A stretch of DNA of 64,000 nucleotides, from the NCBI RefSeq assembly GCF_000590925.1, contig NZ_CP004372.1, positions 2,213,001-2,277,000 on the forward strand, read 5' to 3'. Position 1 is the first letter of the stretch; each line of letters starts with the position of its first letter. The translations under genes were made by a program, and so were the position numbers. Below are positions 45,288 through 53,390 of this stretch, piece by piece. Origin of the DNA: Roseibacterium elongatum DSM 19469. Lineage in GTDB: Bacteria; Pseudomonadota; Alphaproteobacteria; Rhodobacterales; Rhodobacteraceae. Below the pieces are notes generated by a model. The model did no database searches and was not told the origin of the DNA. It was given only the letters and a program-made list of their open reading frames with translations.

Positions 45288-46885
45288 TTATTGCAGGGCG
45301 GCCAGGCGCACGGTGGCCGAATTGAGCGGCCCATCGCTGTTGAGCAGGCTGGCATATTGCCCATCGGTCAGCAGGCTGCGCAGGTCGATGGCGCGCCCGT
45401 CGATATAGGCCGTGCGGCTGACCAGACGGATGCCATGGCTGTAATCGGCATAGTATTCGCCATGCACGGTCGACAGCGGCTGGATCGGGTTGCCGTTGCT
45501 GCGGTGCCAGCCGTAGATCGCCACGCGACCGGGCGCGCGGCTGAGGCGGTTGGCGATCACCAGATCCTTCTTGTGACCGGCGACCAAAATGCCGCCGCGG
45601 CCGCCGGCGCGGGCGAACTGGCCGTCCACGGTGGCGTCATGGCGCAGGAAATAATCCGTCGACGACATCTGCGGCCCCGGCGTCATGGGCGAGGGCGACA
45701 GGCGCAGGTCGGCCTGCGCATAGATCGCATCGACCATGCGCGTCGTCGGCAGCATCATGTCGAACCCGTCAGCCACCCGCAGCGCGGCCGGCAAGCCGAG
45801 GGGCACTCGCACGTGATCTTCGTCCGAGCCGATGGCAAGGTAATCGGGTGTCACGCAGATCGTGATCTCGGTCTGGCGGCCCCCGGCGATGCCGGTGAAG
45901 CTGACTGGCTGCAGATCGCGCAGGAAATCCGGGACGTTGCCGGCCAGCGCCTGATCGGCGATGGCATTGTCACGTCCCGTACCGGACCCGTTGCCCAGGC
46001 TGGCCATCACCGCCGCGCCACCCGGCGCGCTGCCACGGCGGCGCGGGATCTCGGCCAGACGGGGCGAGCAGGGGTTGGCGCCGCTGCGGGGCCGCAGCAG
46101 CCGGGGGGCGGCGGGTTCCTCGTAACGGGCGAGGGTGATCTCGTCCTCGGGGTCGGCAGCGCGGGCGACCTGAACCGCAGGCTCGGCGCGGCCCGGTGTG
46201 GCGCGCACGGGGAAGCGTTCGGCCAGACCCTCGGGGCGCAGCGCCGGGCGCGGGCTGACGGCTGCCAACAGGACCGAGGGCGTCGCGCCGTCGGGCACGG
46301 CATCAGCGGGCGATTGCGGGGCGCTTAGCGGCGCGGCGCGCGCCACGATCGCCTCGGGGCGGATCGCGGGCGTCGGCAATTCCAGCGCGCGGGCCGGCGT
46401 CATGTTGCGCGCCACCTGCACCAGTTCCACCCCGATTTCGGGTCGCGGCAGGGCCTCGACCGGGGGGCGGCCCAGCATTACCGGCACGGACACCGGCGCG
46501 GCATCGGGGCGGTCGCCCCGCGGGCTGGCCAGGGCCAGGCGCGGCGCGCGCTGGGGGTGAGCAGCGGCGCATGGCGCACGGCCGCGATGTCATCGTCGAA
46601 TTCGCCAAGCGTCAGCGCCCCCGATGCCTCGGCTTCGGGGTAACGGCGAGCCTCGGCCGTGCGGGGGCGCGGCGCGGGCCGCAGGCTGGCTGTCTCTTCG
46701 ATGGCGGTTGCGCCCCGAGACCCGATACGGGCGTCGGACACGTTGGAAAGCACGACGAAACTGCAGATCGCGGCGATACAGGTCGAAGCGACCGAGGTCG
46801 CCAGAACGATATCACTCCGGTCCAGTAGCCTGGATGAACTGCCCCTACGTCGCGCCACGTTGAGCGCGAAAACTGTCCCTTTCAT
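45288..46885 (-). CDS. Membrane-anchored protein with C-terminal DYSHG domain (one-base frameshift)
   Basis: From ATG 46885 the product has one membrane helix (DIVLATSVASTCIAAICSFVVLS, in parts at about 26-48), then a long Pro/Ala/Arg-rich linker. The frame breaks at a run of five G on the plus strand (46553-46557); six would give LLTPQRAPRLALASPRGD and continue to 45288. The last 200 residues form a folded domain (ITICVTPDYLAIG, HKKDLVIANRL, IYGWHRSNG, STVHGEYYADYSHGIRLVS). The H-x7-DYSHG cluster could be catalytic. The likely arrangement is a cytoplasmic stub with the domain in the periplasm. I do not know the family's function. Confidence 0.6.
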
Positions 46886-46964
46886 GGGCACCGGGGTACG
46901 CCCAAAGTGTTAAAATCGCAACAATGCCCAACCCGGTTTTTCCACAGCTGTTGCAGCTTGGGCA

Positions 46965-47001
46965 GAATCCCGCCGTTCTGGCGGTTTGGTGCGCGGGATT
47001 C
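46965..47001 (-). terminator. Possible terminator after the DprE2-like gene
   Basis: GAATCCCGC (46965-46973) and GCGGGATTC (46993-47001) form a nine-pair stem 17 bases after the SDR stop. No T run follows on the minus strand, so termination is uncertain. Confidence 0.4.
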
Positions 47002-47017
47002 GGCCCGCCCGATCGGC

Positions 47018-47755
47018 TCAAATGTCCGTTTTCTTGAAGATCGGCTCGGGGATGGCGCGGATCACCAGCATGATCAGCCGCCAGATCGGCCGCACGTAGA
47101 TCACGTTTTTCTGCGACTGCACAGCGCTGCGAATCGCATTGGCCACTTCGACAGGCTGCGCGGTCAGCTTTTCGGGCAGATCCATCCCCTCGGTCATGGC
47201 GGTCGCCACGAACCCGGGTTTCACCGTCACGACATGGACGCCCTTGTGCGCCAGCCGGTTGCGCAGCCCCGACAAAAAGGCCGTGAACCCCGCCTTGGCC
47301 GCGCCATAGACGTAATTCGAGGCCCGCCCGCGGTCGCCCGCGACCGACGAAATGCCCACCAGCGTTCCCGATCCGCGGGTTTCCATCGCGTTGGCCAGAT
47401 GCCCCAGGATCGAGGCCGGGCCTTCGAAATTGGCCCGCATGACCTGCGCCCCGGCCTTGGGATCGTTGATGTTTTCCTCGTGCTGGCCCATCGCGCCCAC
47501 CGCGCAGACCGCGATGGCGGGCAGGGCGGGCAGCCCATCGACGAATGCCTTGTGCGCGTCGAGGTCAAACGCGTCGAATTCGTGCAGGGTGACCGCGATG
47601 CCGTGGCGGGTTTCGAGATCGGCCTTGTCATCGGCCAGGCGCCCCACATTGCGCGCCGCCAGCTGGATGGGATGCCCGGCGGCGGCAAAGGTGCGGGCGA
47701 TCTCGCGCGCCATGCCCGAGGTCGCGCCGAGGATCAGGACCGGCCCGCCGCTCAT
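47018..47755 (-). CDS. SDR family oxidoreductase, DprE2-like
   Basis: The 245-residue protein has the SDR cofactor loop LILGATSGMAREIA, the NAG-equivalent CAVGAMG, SS of GISSVAGDRGR and the catalytic YVYGAAK. The C-terminus has a membrane-leaning segment (PIWRLIMLVIRAI). Its coupling (ATGA) to a DprE1-like oxidase and nearby UbiA/GtrA genes matches the decaprenylphosphoryl-ribose 2'-epimerase system of actinobacteria, where DprE2 reduces the keto intermediate to the arabinose form. Naming rests on context as well as family. Confidence 0.8.
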   Translation of the reverse strand: MSGGPVLILGATSGMAREIARTFAAAGHPIQLAARNVGRLADDKADLETRHGIAVTLHEFDAFDLDAHKAFVDGLPALPAIAVCAVGAMGQHEENINDPKAGAQVMRANFEGPASILGHLANAMETRGSGTLVGISSVAGDRGRASNYVYGAAKAGFTAFLSGLRNRLAHKGVHVVTVKPGFVATAMTEGMDLPEKLTAQPVEVANAIRSAVQSQKNVIYVRPIWRLIMLVIRAIPEPIFKKTDI

Positions 47756-49077
47756 AGCCCCAACCTTTGCGATTGCAGCGAGGCAAAGGCCGCGTCCAGC
47801 CCGGTTTCCCGCCGCATCGCAGCAAAAGCCTCGGTGCGCGGATCGGCCTCGGCGAACACCTCGGAGGGCATGCGCGAATCCTTGGCGAGGTAGAACCGCC
47901 CGCCATGGTCGAGAGTGATGCGGTCGAGCGTCTTCATCAAAGCCAGGCTCCTGTCATTGGCGGGAAAGTCGAGGGCCAGCGTATAGCCGGCCTGCGGAAA
48001 GGAAAACCGGCTGTCCTGCGCGCCAAAGCGCTTGAGCACGGACAGAAAGCTGCCTTGCCCCGAGGCGGCGATGCATTGCACCAACTGGTGCAGGCCCGTG
48101 CGCGCGCTGTCGGTGGGCAGGACGCATTGAAACTGGAAGAACCCGCGCTTGCCGTAAATGCGGTTCCAATCGCGGATCGCGTCGAGCGGGTAGAAATAGC
48201 TATCCCAATCGACAAGGGTGCGGCCGGCCTTCCACGCACCCAGATGGTAGTAGAGCGTATTGAAGGCATGGACCGTATAGCGGTTCAGGGCAAATCCCGG
48301 CAGATCGATGGGCATCGTCAGGCTGCGTTTGCGTTTCACCTGAAACGGGGCGGAGCGCCGCGCCTCGGGCAGGTCCTCGGGCGTTGCGTGACGGCCCAGC
48401 ATTGCGATCGAGCGTCCCAGATGCGCGCCTTGGGCCGCGCAATCGATCCAGGCCACGGAATAGAGCCAGTCGAGGTGATCCTCGAAAACGTCGATGGCCT
48501 CCTCGAGGGTCCGGGTGGCGTAGCTGTCTTGCACGATCCAGCCGCTTTGCACCGCGCGCAGCCGGATCTGGGCGCGCAGGATCACCCCGGTCAGGCCCAT
48601 CCCCCCCAGCGTGTAGCCGAACAACTCGGGCTGATGGTCGCGCGACACGCGGGTGATGCGGCCATCGGGGCCCATCAGGTCGATCCAGTCCACGAAACTG
48701 CCGAAAGCGCCGTCGACATGGTGGTTCTTGCCATGCACGTCCGCCGCGATCGCCCCGCCCAGGCTGACGAACTTGGTGCCGGGGGTGACGCCGGGAAACC
48801 ACCCGCGCGGCAGGAAGGCCGCGATGATGTCGGCCAGCAGCACGCCGGCTTCGGCAACCAGCACACCCGTTTCGGCATCGAAGGACAGCATCCGGTCCAT
48901 CCCGCGCATATCGAGCGTCAGGTCCGGGTTCAGGGCGCTGTCGCCATAGGCGCGGCCGTTGCCGCGCGCGATCAGCGGCCCCTGCGACAGCGCCCGGGCC
49001 ACGTCGGTCTGGGTGCGGGCCCGGATCACCCGGCACTCGGCCACGGGGAACCGTCCCCAACCTGACAGGTTCGTCAC
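47752..49077 (-). CDS. FAD-binding oxidoreductase, DprE1-like
   Basis: The 441-residue protein has the VAO-type FAD domain: ARGNGRAYGDSALN, GVTPGTKFVSLGGAIAADVHGKNHHVDGAFGSFVDW, then a C-terminal substrate domain. This is the DprE1/ALO group that oxidises the 2'-OH of a polyprenylphosphoryl ribose. Start is GTG 49077 with GAGGGAG ahead; GTGA overlaps the GtrA stop. It overlaps the DprE2-like gene by four bases, so the two steps are made together. Confidence 0.85.
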   Translation of the reverse strand: MTNLSGWGRFPVAECRVIRARTQTDVARALSQGPLIARGNGRAYGDSALNPDLTLDMRGMDRMLSFDAETGVLVAEAGVLLADIIAAFLPRGWFPGVTPGTKFVSLGGAIAADVHGKNHHVDGAFGSFVDWIDLMGPDGRITRVSRDHQPELFGYTLGGMGLTGVILRAQIRLRAVQSGWIVQDSYATRTLEEAIDVFEDHLDWLYSVAWIDCAAQGAHLGRSIAMLGRHATPEDLPEARRSAPFQVKRKRSLTMPIDLPGFALNRYTVHAFNTLYYHLGAWKAGRTLVDWDSYFYPLDAIRDWNRIYGKRGFFQFQCVLPTDSARTGLHQLVQCIAASGQGSFLSVLKRFGAQDSRFSFPQAGYTLALDFPANDRSLALMKTLDRITLDHGGRFYLAKDSRMPSEVFAEADPRTEAFAAMRRETGLDAAFASLQSQRLGL

Positions 49078-49502
49078 GCCATCTCCCTCGCGTCTCGAAA
49101 GACGTAGCGCCGGTCGAGCAGGTATTTCGTGACATACCCCACGCTCAGGCCCAGCACCGCGCCCACCTCCCGCGCCAGATCCGTCCCCCAGATCAGCCAG
49201 GCGGCGGTTTCGCTCACCCAGAAGATCGCCGTCGTCACCACCCCCATCAGCGCATAAAGCAGGAACTGCGCCCCCTGGGCGCGTGCGCCTGTGGTCTGGT
49301 CGTAAAAGATCCACCGCTTGTCCAGCACGTATTTCACCACGAGGCCCACCAGCGTGCCAGCGGCAATCGCCGCGGCAAAACGCAGCCCTCCCACGGGGTC
49401 GGCGCCGGCCAGAACCAGGCGCTGCGCCGCCAGATTGGCCAGCACCGCTATCACCGCAAAGGCGGTGTAGCGCAGCACCAGGGTGCGCCCCGTCACAGCC
49501 AT
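49074..49502 (-). CDS. GtrA family membrane protein
   Basis: The 142-residue protein has four hydrophobic helices and the GtrA repeats VVKYVLDKRWIFYD and VTKYLLDRRYVFRD. GtrA proteins are proposed to flip polyprenyl-linked sugars across the membrane. Here it would move the arabinosyl-type lipid made by the neighbours to the periplasm. It overlaps the UbiA gene by ten bases and the DprE1-like gene by four. Confidence 0.88.
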   Translation of the reverse strand: MAVTGRTLVLRYTAFAVIAVLANLAAQRLVLAGADPVGGLRFAAAIAAGTLVGLVVKYVLDKRWIFYDQTTGARAQGAQFLLYALMGVVTTAIFWVSETAAWLIWGTDLAREVGAVLGLSVGYVTKYLLDRRYVFRDAREMA

Positions 49503-51000
49503 AGCGCACCGGCGATCATCGCGGCGATGATGGCCACCACCAACCGGCTGGTGCGGTTTTCCAGCGTCCAGACCAGCGGGTCGTCATCCATTTCGCCGCG
49601 TCCGGCCACCAGCACCATGCGGCTGATCCAGAAGATCAGCATCGGGCAGACCCCCCAGAGCAGCCAGGGCGCCGGGAACTTGTCCTGCACGTCGGGCTGG
49701 TCGACATAGAGCGCCAGCACCAGCACCGCGAGATACCCCGAGGCGATGGCCATCTGGCTGAGGATGCCGCGATCCTCGGCCCGGTAGCCGCGGCGCGTGA
49801 CCTCGCGCCCGGCGGCGCCGGCCTCGCTCATCTCGCCCAGGCGTTTGACCGCGGCCAGGGAAAAGAAGATGAACATCGAAAAGGCCAGCAGCCAGACCGA
49901 CAGGCTGCTGCCGATGGCGGCGCCCCCGGCGATGACCCGCAAGGTGAACAGAAAGGCGAGCATGCAGATATCGACGATGGCATGGCGCTTGAGCTTGACC
50001 GAATAGGCGGTGGTGGCCACGAAATAGAGCGCCACAAGCCCCAGCAGCGCCGGTGACACCGCCAGGGCCACGGCCAGCCCCGTCAGCAGCAGCACCGGCA
50101 TCAAGAGCGTGCCCGTCGCCGCCGACAAGGCCCCCGCCGCAAAGGGGCGTCTGCGCTTGCGCGGGTGGCTGCGGTCGTCGGCCAGATCGAGCAGGTCGTT
50201 GAGCACATATCCCGCCGAGGCGCAGAGGCTGAGCGCCACGAAGGCGCCCAAGATCCCGAACGCCGCGCCTTCGCCATGCAGGGGGTCGGCGATGACCGGG
50301 ACCAGAACCAGCAGGTTCTTCAGCCACTGATGCGGTCTGAGCGCCTTGACCAAGGCGCGCGCGCCGCCGTGACCGCGCTCCAGATGTTCGGCGGGCGGGC
50401 CGTCTGCGGCCAACCGGCCCGCGTGCGCGCGCTGGCCCCGACCGTGATCGCGCCCGCAGCGGCCCGCCAGACGGGCAGATCCGCCGCGCTGTCACCGGCG
50501 TAGACGAAATTGCCATGCCCGAAGCGCTCGGTCAGAAACGCCGCCTTGGCCTCGCCCTTGAGGTTGCGGCTGCCGTCCGAGCCATGCACCTCGTCGAACA
50601 GGCCTAGATGACCGGCGATCTGCTGGGCCAGGCGGATATCCGTCGCCGTCACCAGGGCGGTCCGCCCGCCGGCCGCCCGCCATGCGTCGATCCGCGCGAT
50701 CATCTGGGCGTTATAGGGCAGGTCGGCGGGGTGGATCTGTGCCCGCGTCGCCAGTTCGGCCTTGAGGGTCGCGCGGCCTCGGCCGAGCCAGTGCAGGGCG
50801 CGGGCCGGAACCCGCCAGTCATTGCCGGCCGCCGACCAGAAGCTTTCGTGCAGCATGTCGGTGCGGATCAACGTCCCGTCGAGATCGACCACCAGAACAT
50901 GCCCCGCGGCGGCCAGATCGGCTGCGGGCGCATCTGACCGGTCGTCCGGATCGGGCAGGGCGGGGGCGTCGGAGCGGGCCAGCGTGAAATTCCCTTGCAT
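49493..51000 (-). CDS. HAD phosphatase-UbiA prenyltransferase fusion (one-base frameshift)
   Basis: From ATG 51000 a HAD domain is read: VVDLDGTLIRTDM (D39, D41), VTATDIRLAQQI and YAGDSAADLPVW. The frame breaks near 50412-50413 (plus strand CAACC, expected CAAACC); one more base gives RTRAGLAADGPPAEHL and joins ALVKALRPHQWLKNLLVLVPV and the UbiA core with LNDLLDLADDRSHPRK and a second acidic loop, with about eight helices. The span of 1508 bases is one short of a multiple of three; corrected length is about 502 residues. The fused enzyme would attach phosphoribose to a polyprenyl phosphate and remove the 5-phosphate, feeding the DprE1/E2-like pair. Confidence 0.82.
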
Positions 51001-51146
51001 TTCAAACGGGCGTGAAGGTGCACCAAGGGCGCGGGCTTGGCCAGTGGTTTCTGCCGTCCGCCGCCATCTTCGCCCTATCGACAGGGGCGGTGGCCACGGC
51101 TATCGTCCTGCGCGACCCTGTCCCGCGCTGCCAAGGATGATCGCCC

Positions 51147-52682
51147 GTGTCGCTGCCCAAGTCCTGTCGCCCTGCTCCTGCACTGCTCGTTTCGGCCCTC
51201 GCGCTTTGCGCGGCCGCGCCGGCCTTGTCCCAGACCGAAGCGGGCCTGTCGGCCGCCGGTGAGACCCTGCGCGAGGTGATGACCGGCCCCGCGCCCTATG
51301 TCGCGGTCGAGGGCGCGGATGCCGCGGCGGAGATGGCCGATGCCGCCGCCACCCCCGAGGCGCTGCCGGGGGCCGAGGCGGCGGCCGCCGCCGTGCGCGA
51401 GGCCATGACCGGCCCCGTTGAAACCTTGACGCCGGCGGACGACACCGAGGCGATGGCCGAGGCCGCCCGCCTTGCGGCCGAGGAAGAAGCAGCGCGGCTT
51501 GCGGCCGAGGAAGAAGCGGCGCGGCTTGCGGCCGAGGAAGAGGCGGCACGTCTTGCGGCCGAGGAAGAGGCGGCACGTCTTGCGGCCGAGGAAGAAGCGG
51601 CGCGGCTTGCGGCCGAGGAAGAAGCAGCGCGCCTTGCGGCGGAGGAAGAGGCGGCGCGGCTTGCGGCCGAGGAAGAGGCGGCGCGGCTTGCGGCGGCGCA
51701 GGCGCGCCTTGCGGCCTGCATGGCGACCGCCGGAGAGCCTTCGGCCGAGATCGCCGAAACCGAGGTTGCACAACGCGAGATCTTTCAGGCGCTGGCCGCC
51801 GCGCAACGCGATTGCATCGCCGCCGCCGAGGCCTTGCCAGAGGAAGGGGGGCCGTTGTTCCATCTGGCCACCATTGCCCAGGTCACCGGCGAACAGCGCC
51901 AGGCCGTGCGCCTGTACGAGCGGGCCGCCGAGGCCGGGGTGGGGGCGGCCTATTCCCGGCTGGGCGATTACTATCTGCTGGGGATTCGGCCCGTCGACGA
52001 AGACGTGGAGCAGGCCATCGCCTATTACCGCCAGGCCATCGCGTTGGGTGACACCGAGGCGATGGTGACGCTGGCGCAGATGCATCGTCTGGGTCGCGGC
52101 GTGCCGCGTGACGGCGACGAGATGCTGCGCCTTCTGGAGATGGCGACCGAGGCGGGCTATCACCGCGCGCGCTCGACCCTGCTGGAGCTGTACCTGACGG
52201 GCGACGACGTGCCGCCCGGCACCAGCGTGCAGTTGCCCGATGCCAGCCGCGCGGTGCCGATCCTGACCGAACTGGCGCGCGATGGCGATGTCGCGGCCGC
52301 GCTGCGCCTGGCCCAGCTTTATGACCGAGGCGCACCGGGCATCGCGCCGGACCCGCGGCGGCGCTATGGCTGGGTCGGTTTCGCCGCCGAAAACGGCTCG
52401 CCAGAGGCGATCGCGACCCGCGCCTTCTTTCTCGAGCAGGGGATCGGCACCGAGCGCGACCCCGCGCGGGCGGCCGCCGAATATGTTCGTGCGCTGGAAA
52501 CCGGCGAGGTGGACCCCGCCAGCATGCGCGGCACGGTCAACGGCCGCACGCCACCCTGGGACCGCGAAACCGCGCTGGAATTCCAGCGCATCCTGCAAGA
52601 GCGCGGCCTTTATGACGGCGCGCTGGACGCGATGGTCGGCCCCGGCACGCTGGCCGGGGCGCGGGCGCTGGCCGGCGAGTGA
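51147..52682 (+). CDS. Exported Sel1-repeat protein with a TolA-like helical repeat
   Basis: The product is 511 residues from a GTG start. A signal peptide (LLVSALALCAAAPALS) is followed by an Ala-rich part and eight nearly identical 9-residue units (EEEAARLAA, about 112-183), which should form a long charged single helix or coiled coil as in TolA. Residues 230-430 are Sel1-like repeats (AVRLYERAAEAGVGAAYSRLGDYYLLG; QAIAYYRQAIALGDTEAMVTLAQMHRLGRGV). The C-terminus (LEFQRILQERGLYDGALDAMVGPGTLAGARAL) is a peptidoglycan-binding-like motif. It likely sits in the periplasm and spans to the cell wall. The gene is divergent from HAD-UbiA. Confidence 0.85.
   Translation: MSLPKSCRPAPALLVSALALCAAAPALSQTEAGLSAAGETLREVMTGPAPYVAVEGADAAAEMADAAATPEALPGAEAAAAAVREAMTGPVETLTPADDTEAMAEAARLAAEEEAARLAAEEEAARLAAEEEAARLAAEEEAARLAAEEEAARLAAEEEAARLAAEEEAARLAAEEEAARLAAAQARLAACMATAGEPSAEIAETEVAQREIFQALAAAQRDCIAAAEALPEEGGPLFHLATIAQVTGEQRQAVRLYERAAEAGVGAAYSRLGDYYLLGIRPVDEDVEQAIAYYRQAIALGDTEAMVTLAQMHRLGRGVPRDGDEMLRLLEMATEAGYHRARSTLLELYLTGDDVPPGTSVQLPDASRAVPILTELARDGDVAAALRLAQLYDRGAPGIAPDPRRRYGWVGFAAENGSPEAIATRAFFLEQGIGTERDPARAAAEYVRALETGEVDPASMRGTVNGRTPPWDRETALEFQRILQERGLYDGALDAMVGPGTLAGARALAGE
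51462..51695 (+). repeat. 27-bp in-frame tandem repeat (eight units)
   Basis: The unit encodes EEEAARLAA; the GAGGAAGA(A/G) core recurs every 27 bases from 51480 to 51669. Units differ only at a few third positions (GAA/GAG, CGG/CGC/CGT, GCA/GCG), so expansion is recent. Copy number could vary between strains. Confidence 0.95.
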
Positions 52683-52694
52683 CCCGAGCCGCGC

Positions 52695-53270
52695 CTAGCC
52701 GCGATCCATCGCGTGATATTCCGCGTTCGGCATCATGTCGGAGGCGATGGCAAAGCGGTTGGACATGTTGAAGAACCCGATTACATCGGCGAGGTCGAAA
52801 ATGTCGGCCTGGCTGAGGCCCGCATCGCGCAACGCCTGACGGTCGGGCTCGTCCACCTCCCACGGGGCGGTCGTCAGCTTCCACGCGAAATCGAGCATCG
52901 CGCGTTGCCGGGCGTCCAGGGTCGCGACCCGGTAGTTGATCACCAGCATCTCGCCCAGATGCGGATCGCCCGAGAGCGCGCGCACCGCCTGCCCATGCGC
53001 GACAAGGCAGTAGAAGCAGCGATTGGCCGAGGACACCACCACGGCCACCATCTCGCGCTCCAGCTTGCTCAACCCCGAGGGGGCCAGCATCAGCGTGTTG
53101 TAATAGGCGGCGAAGTTGCGCAGCTTTTCCTGGTTGAAGGAAAAGGTGCGCAGCACGTTGGGCACAAGGCCCAGTTTCTCGGCGCAGATCTCGAAATAGC
53201 GCTGCATGTCCTCGTCCATCTCGGACGGGTCGGGCAGGTCGTAGATCGAAACGTGATCGGGTTGCGGCAT
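52695..53270 (-). CDS. AhpD-like / carboxymuconolactone decarboxylase family peroxidase-related protein
   Basis: The 191-residue protein is all-helical, with the CxxC redox pair in SSANRCFYCLVAHGQAV, the AhpD core with the downstream histidine three residues after the second Cys (C-L-V-A-H). It matches the group annotated as peroxidase-related enzyme, which reduces hydroperoxides through a dithiol. GAGGAGAGG precedes ATG 53270. It lies below the SulP gene, separated by the double palindrome. Confidence 0.87.
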   Translation of the reverse strand: MPQPDHVSIYDLPDPSEMDEDMQRYFEICAEKLGLVPNVLRTFSFNQEKLRNFAAYYNTLMLAPSGLSKLEREMVAVVVSSANRCFYCLVAHGQAVRALSGDPHLGEMLVINYRVATLDARQRAMLDFAWKLTTAPWEVDEPDRQALRDAGLSQADIFDLADVIGFFNMSNRFAIASDMMPNAEYHAMDRG

Positions 53271-53342
53271 GGTCCTCTCCTCCCTGAGATCCGGGTGAGA
53301 GTGCCCGCGCGCCCGTCGCAACGCAAGCGGCCGGGCGGGGGC

Positions 53343-53383
53343 GGAAAACTCGAGTTTTCCGTGCCGTTTTCCTCGAGGAAAAC
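53343..53383. repeat. Two adjacent perfect 18-bp palindromes with swapped arms
   Basis: GGAAAACTCGAGTTTTCC (53343-53360) and GTTTTCCTCGAGGAAAAC (53366-53383) are both perfect palindromes, five bases apart. Each consists of GGAAAAC and GTTTTCC arms around TCGA but in opposite order, so arms can also pair across the two elements. They sit between the sulP stop (53391) and the AhpD-like start (53270). Confidence 0.9.
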
Positions 53384-53390
53384 GCGCCGC

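Noticed and set aside
49493..51000. Separate HAD and UbiA genes
   Set aside because: The overlapping second frame would start mid-linker with a poor ribosome site; adding one base gives the known HAD-UbiA fusion layout.
51462..51695. CRISPR array
   Set aside because: Repeats are contiguous, in frame and without spacers; they encode a protein helix.
53343..53383. Rho-independent terminator for sulP
   Set aside because: The palindromes fold, but neither is followed by a T run on the minus strand; recorded as a palindromic repeat instead.
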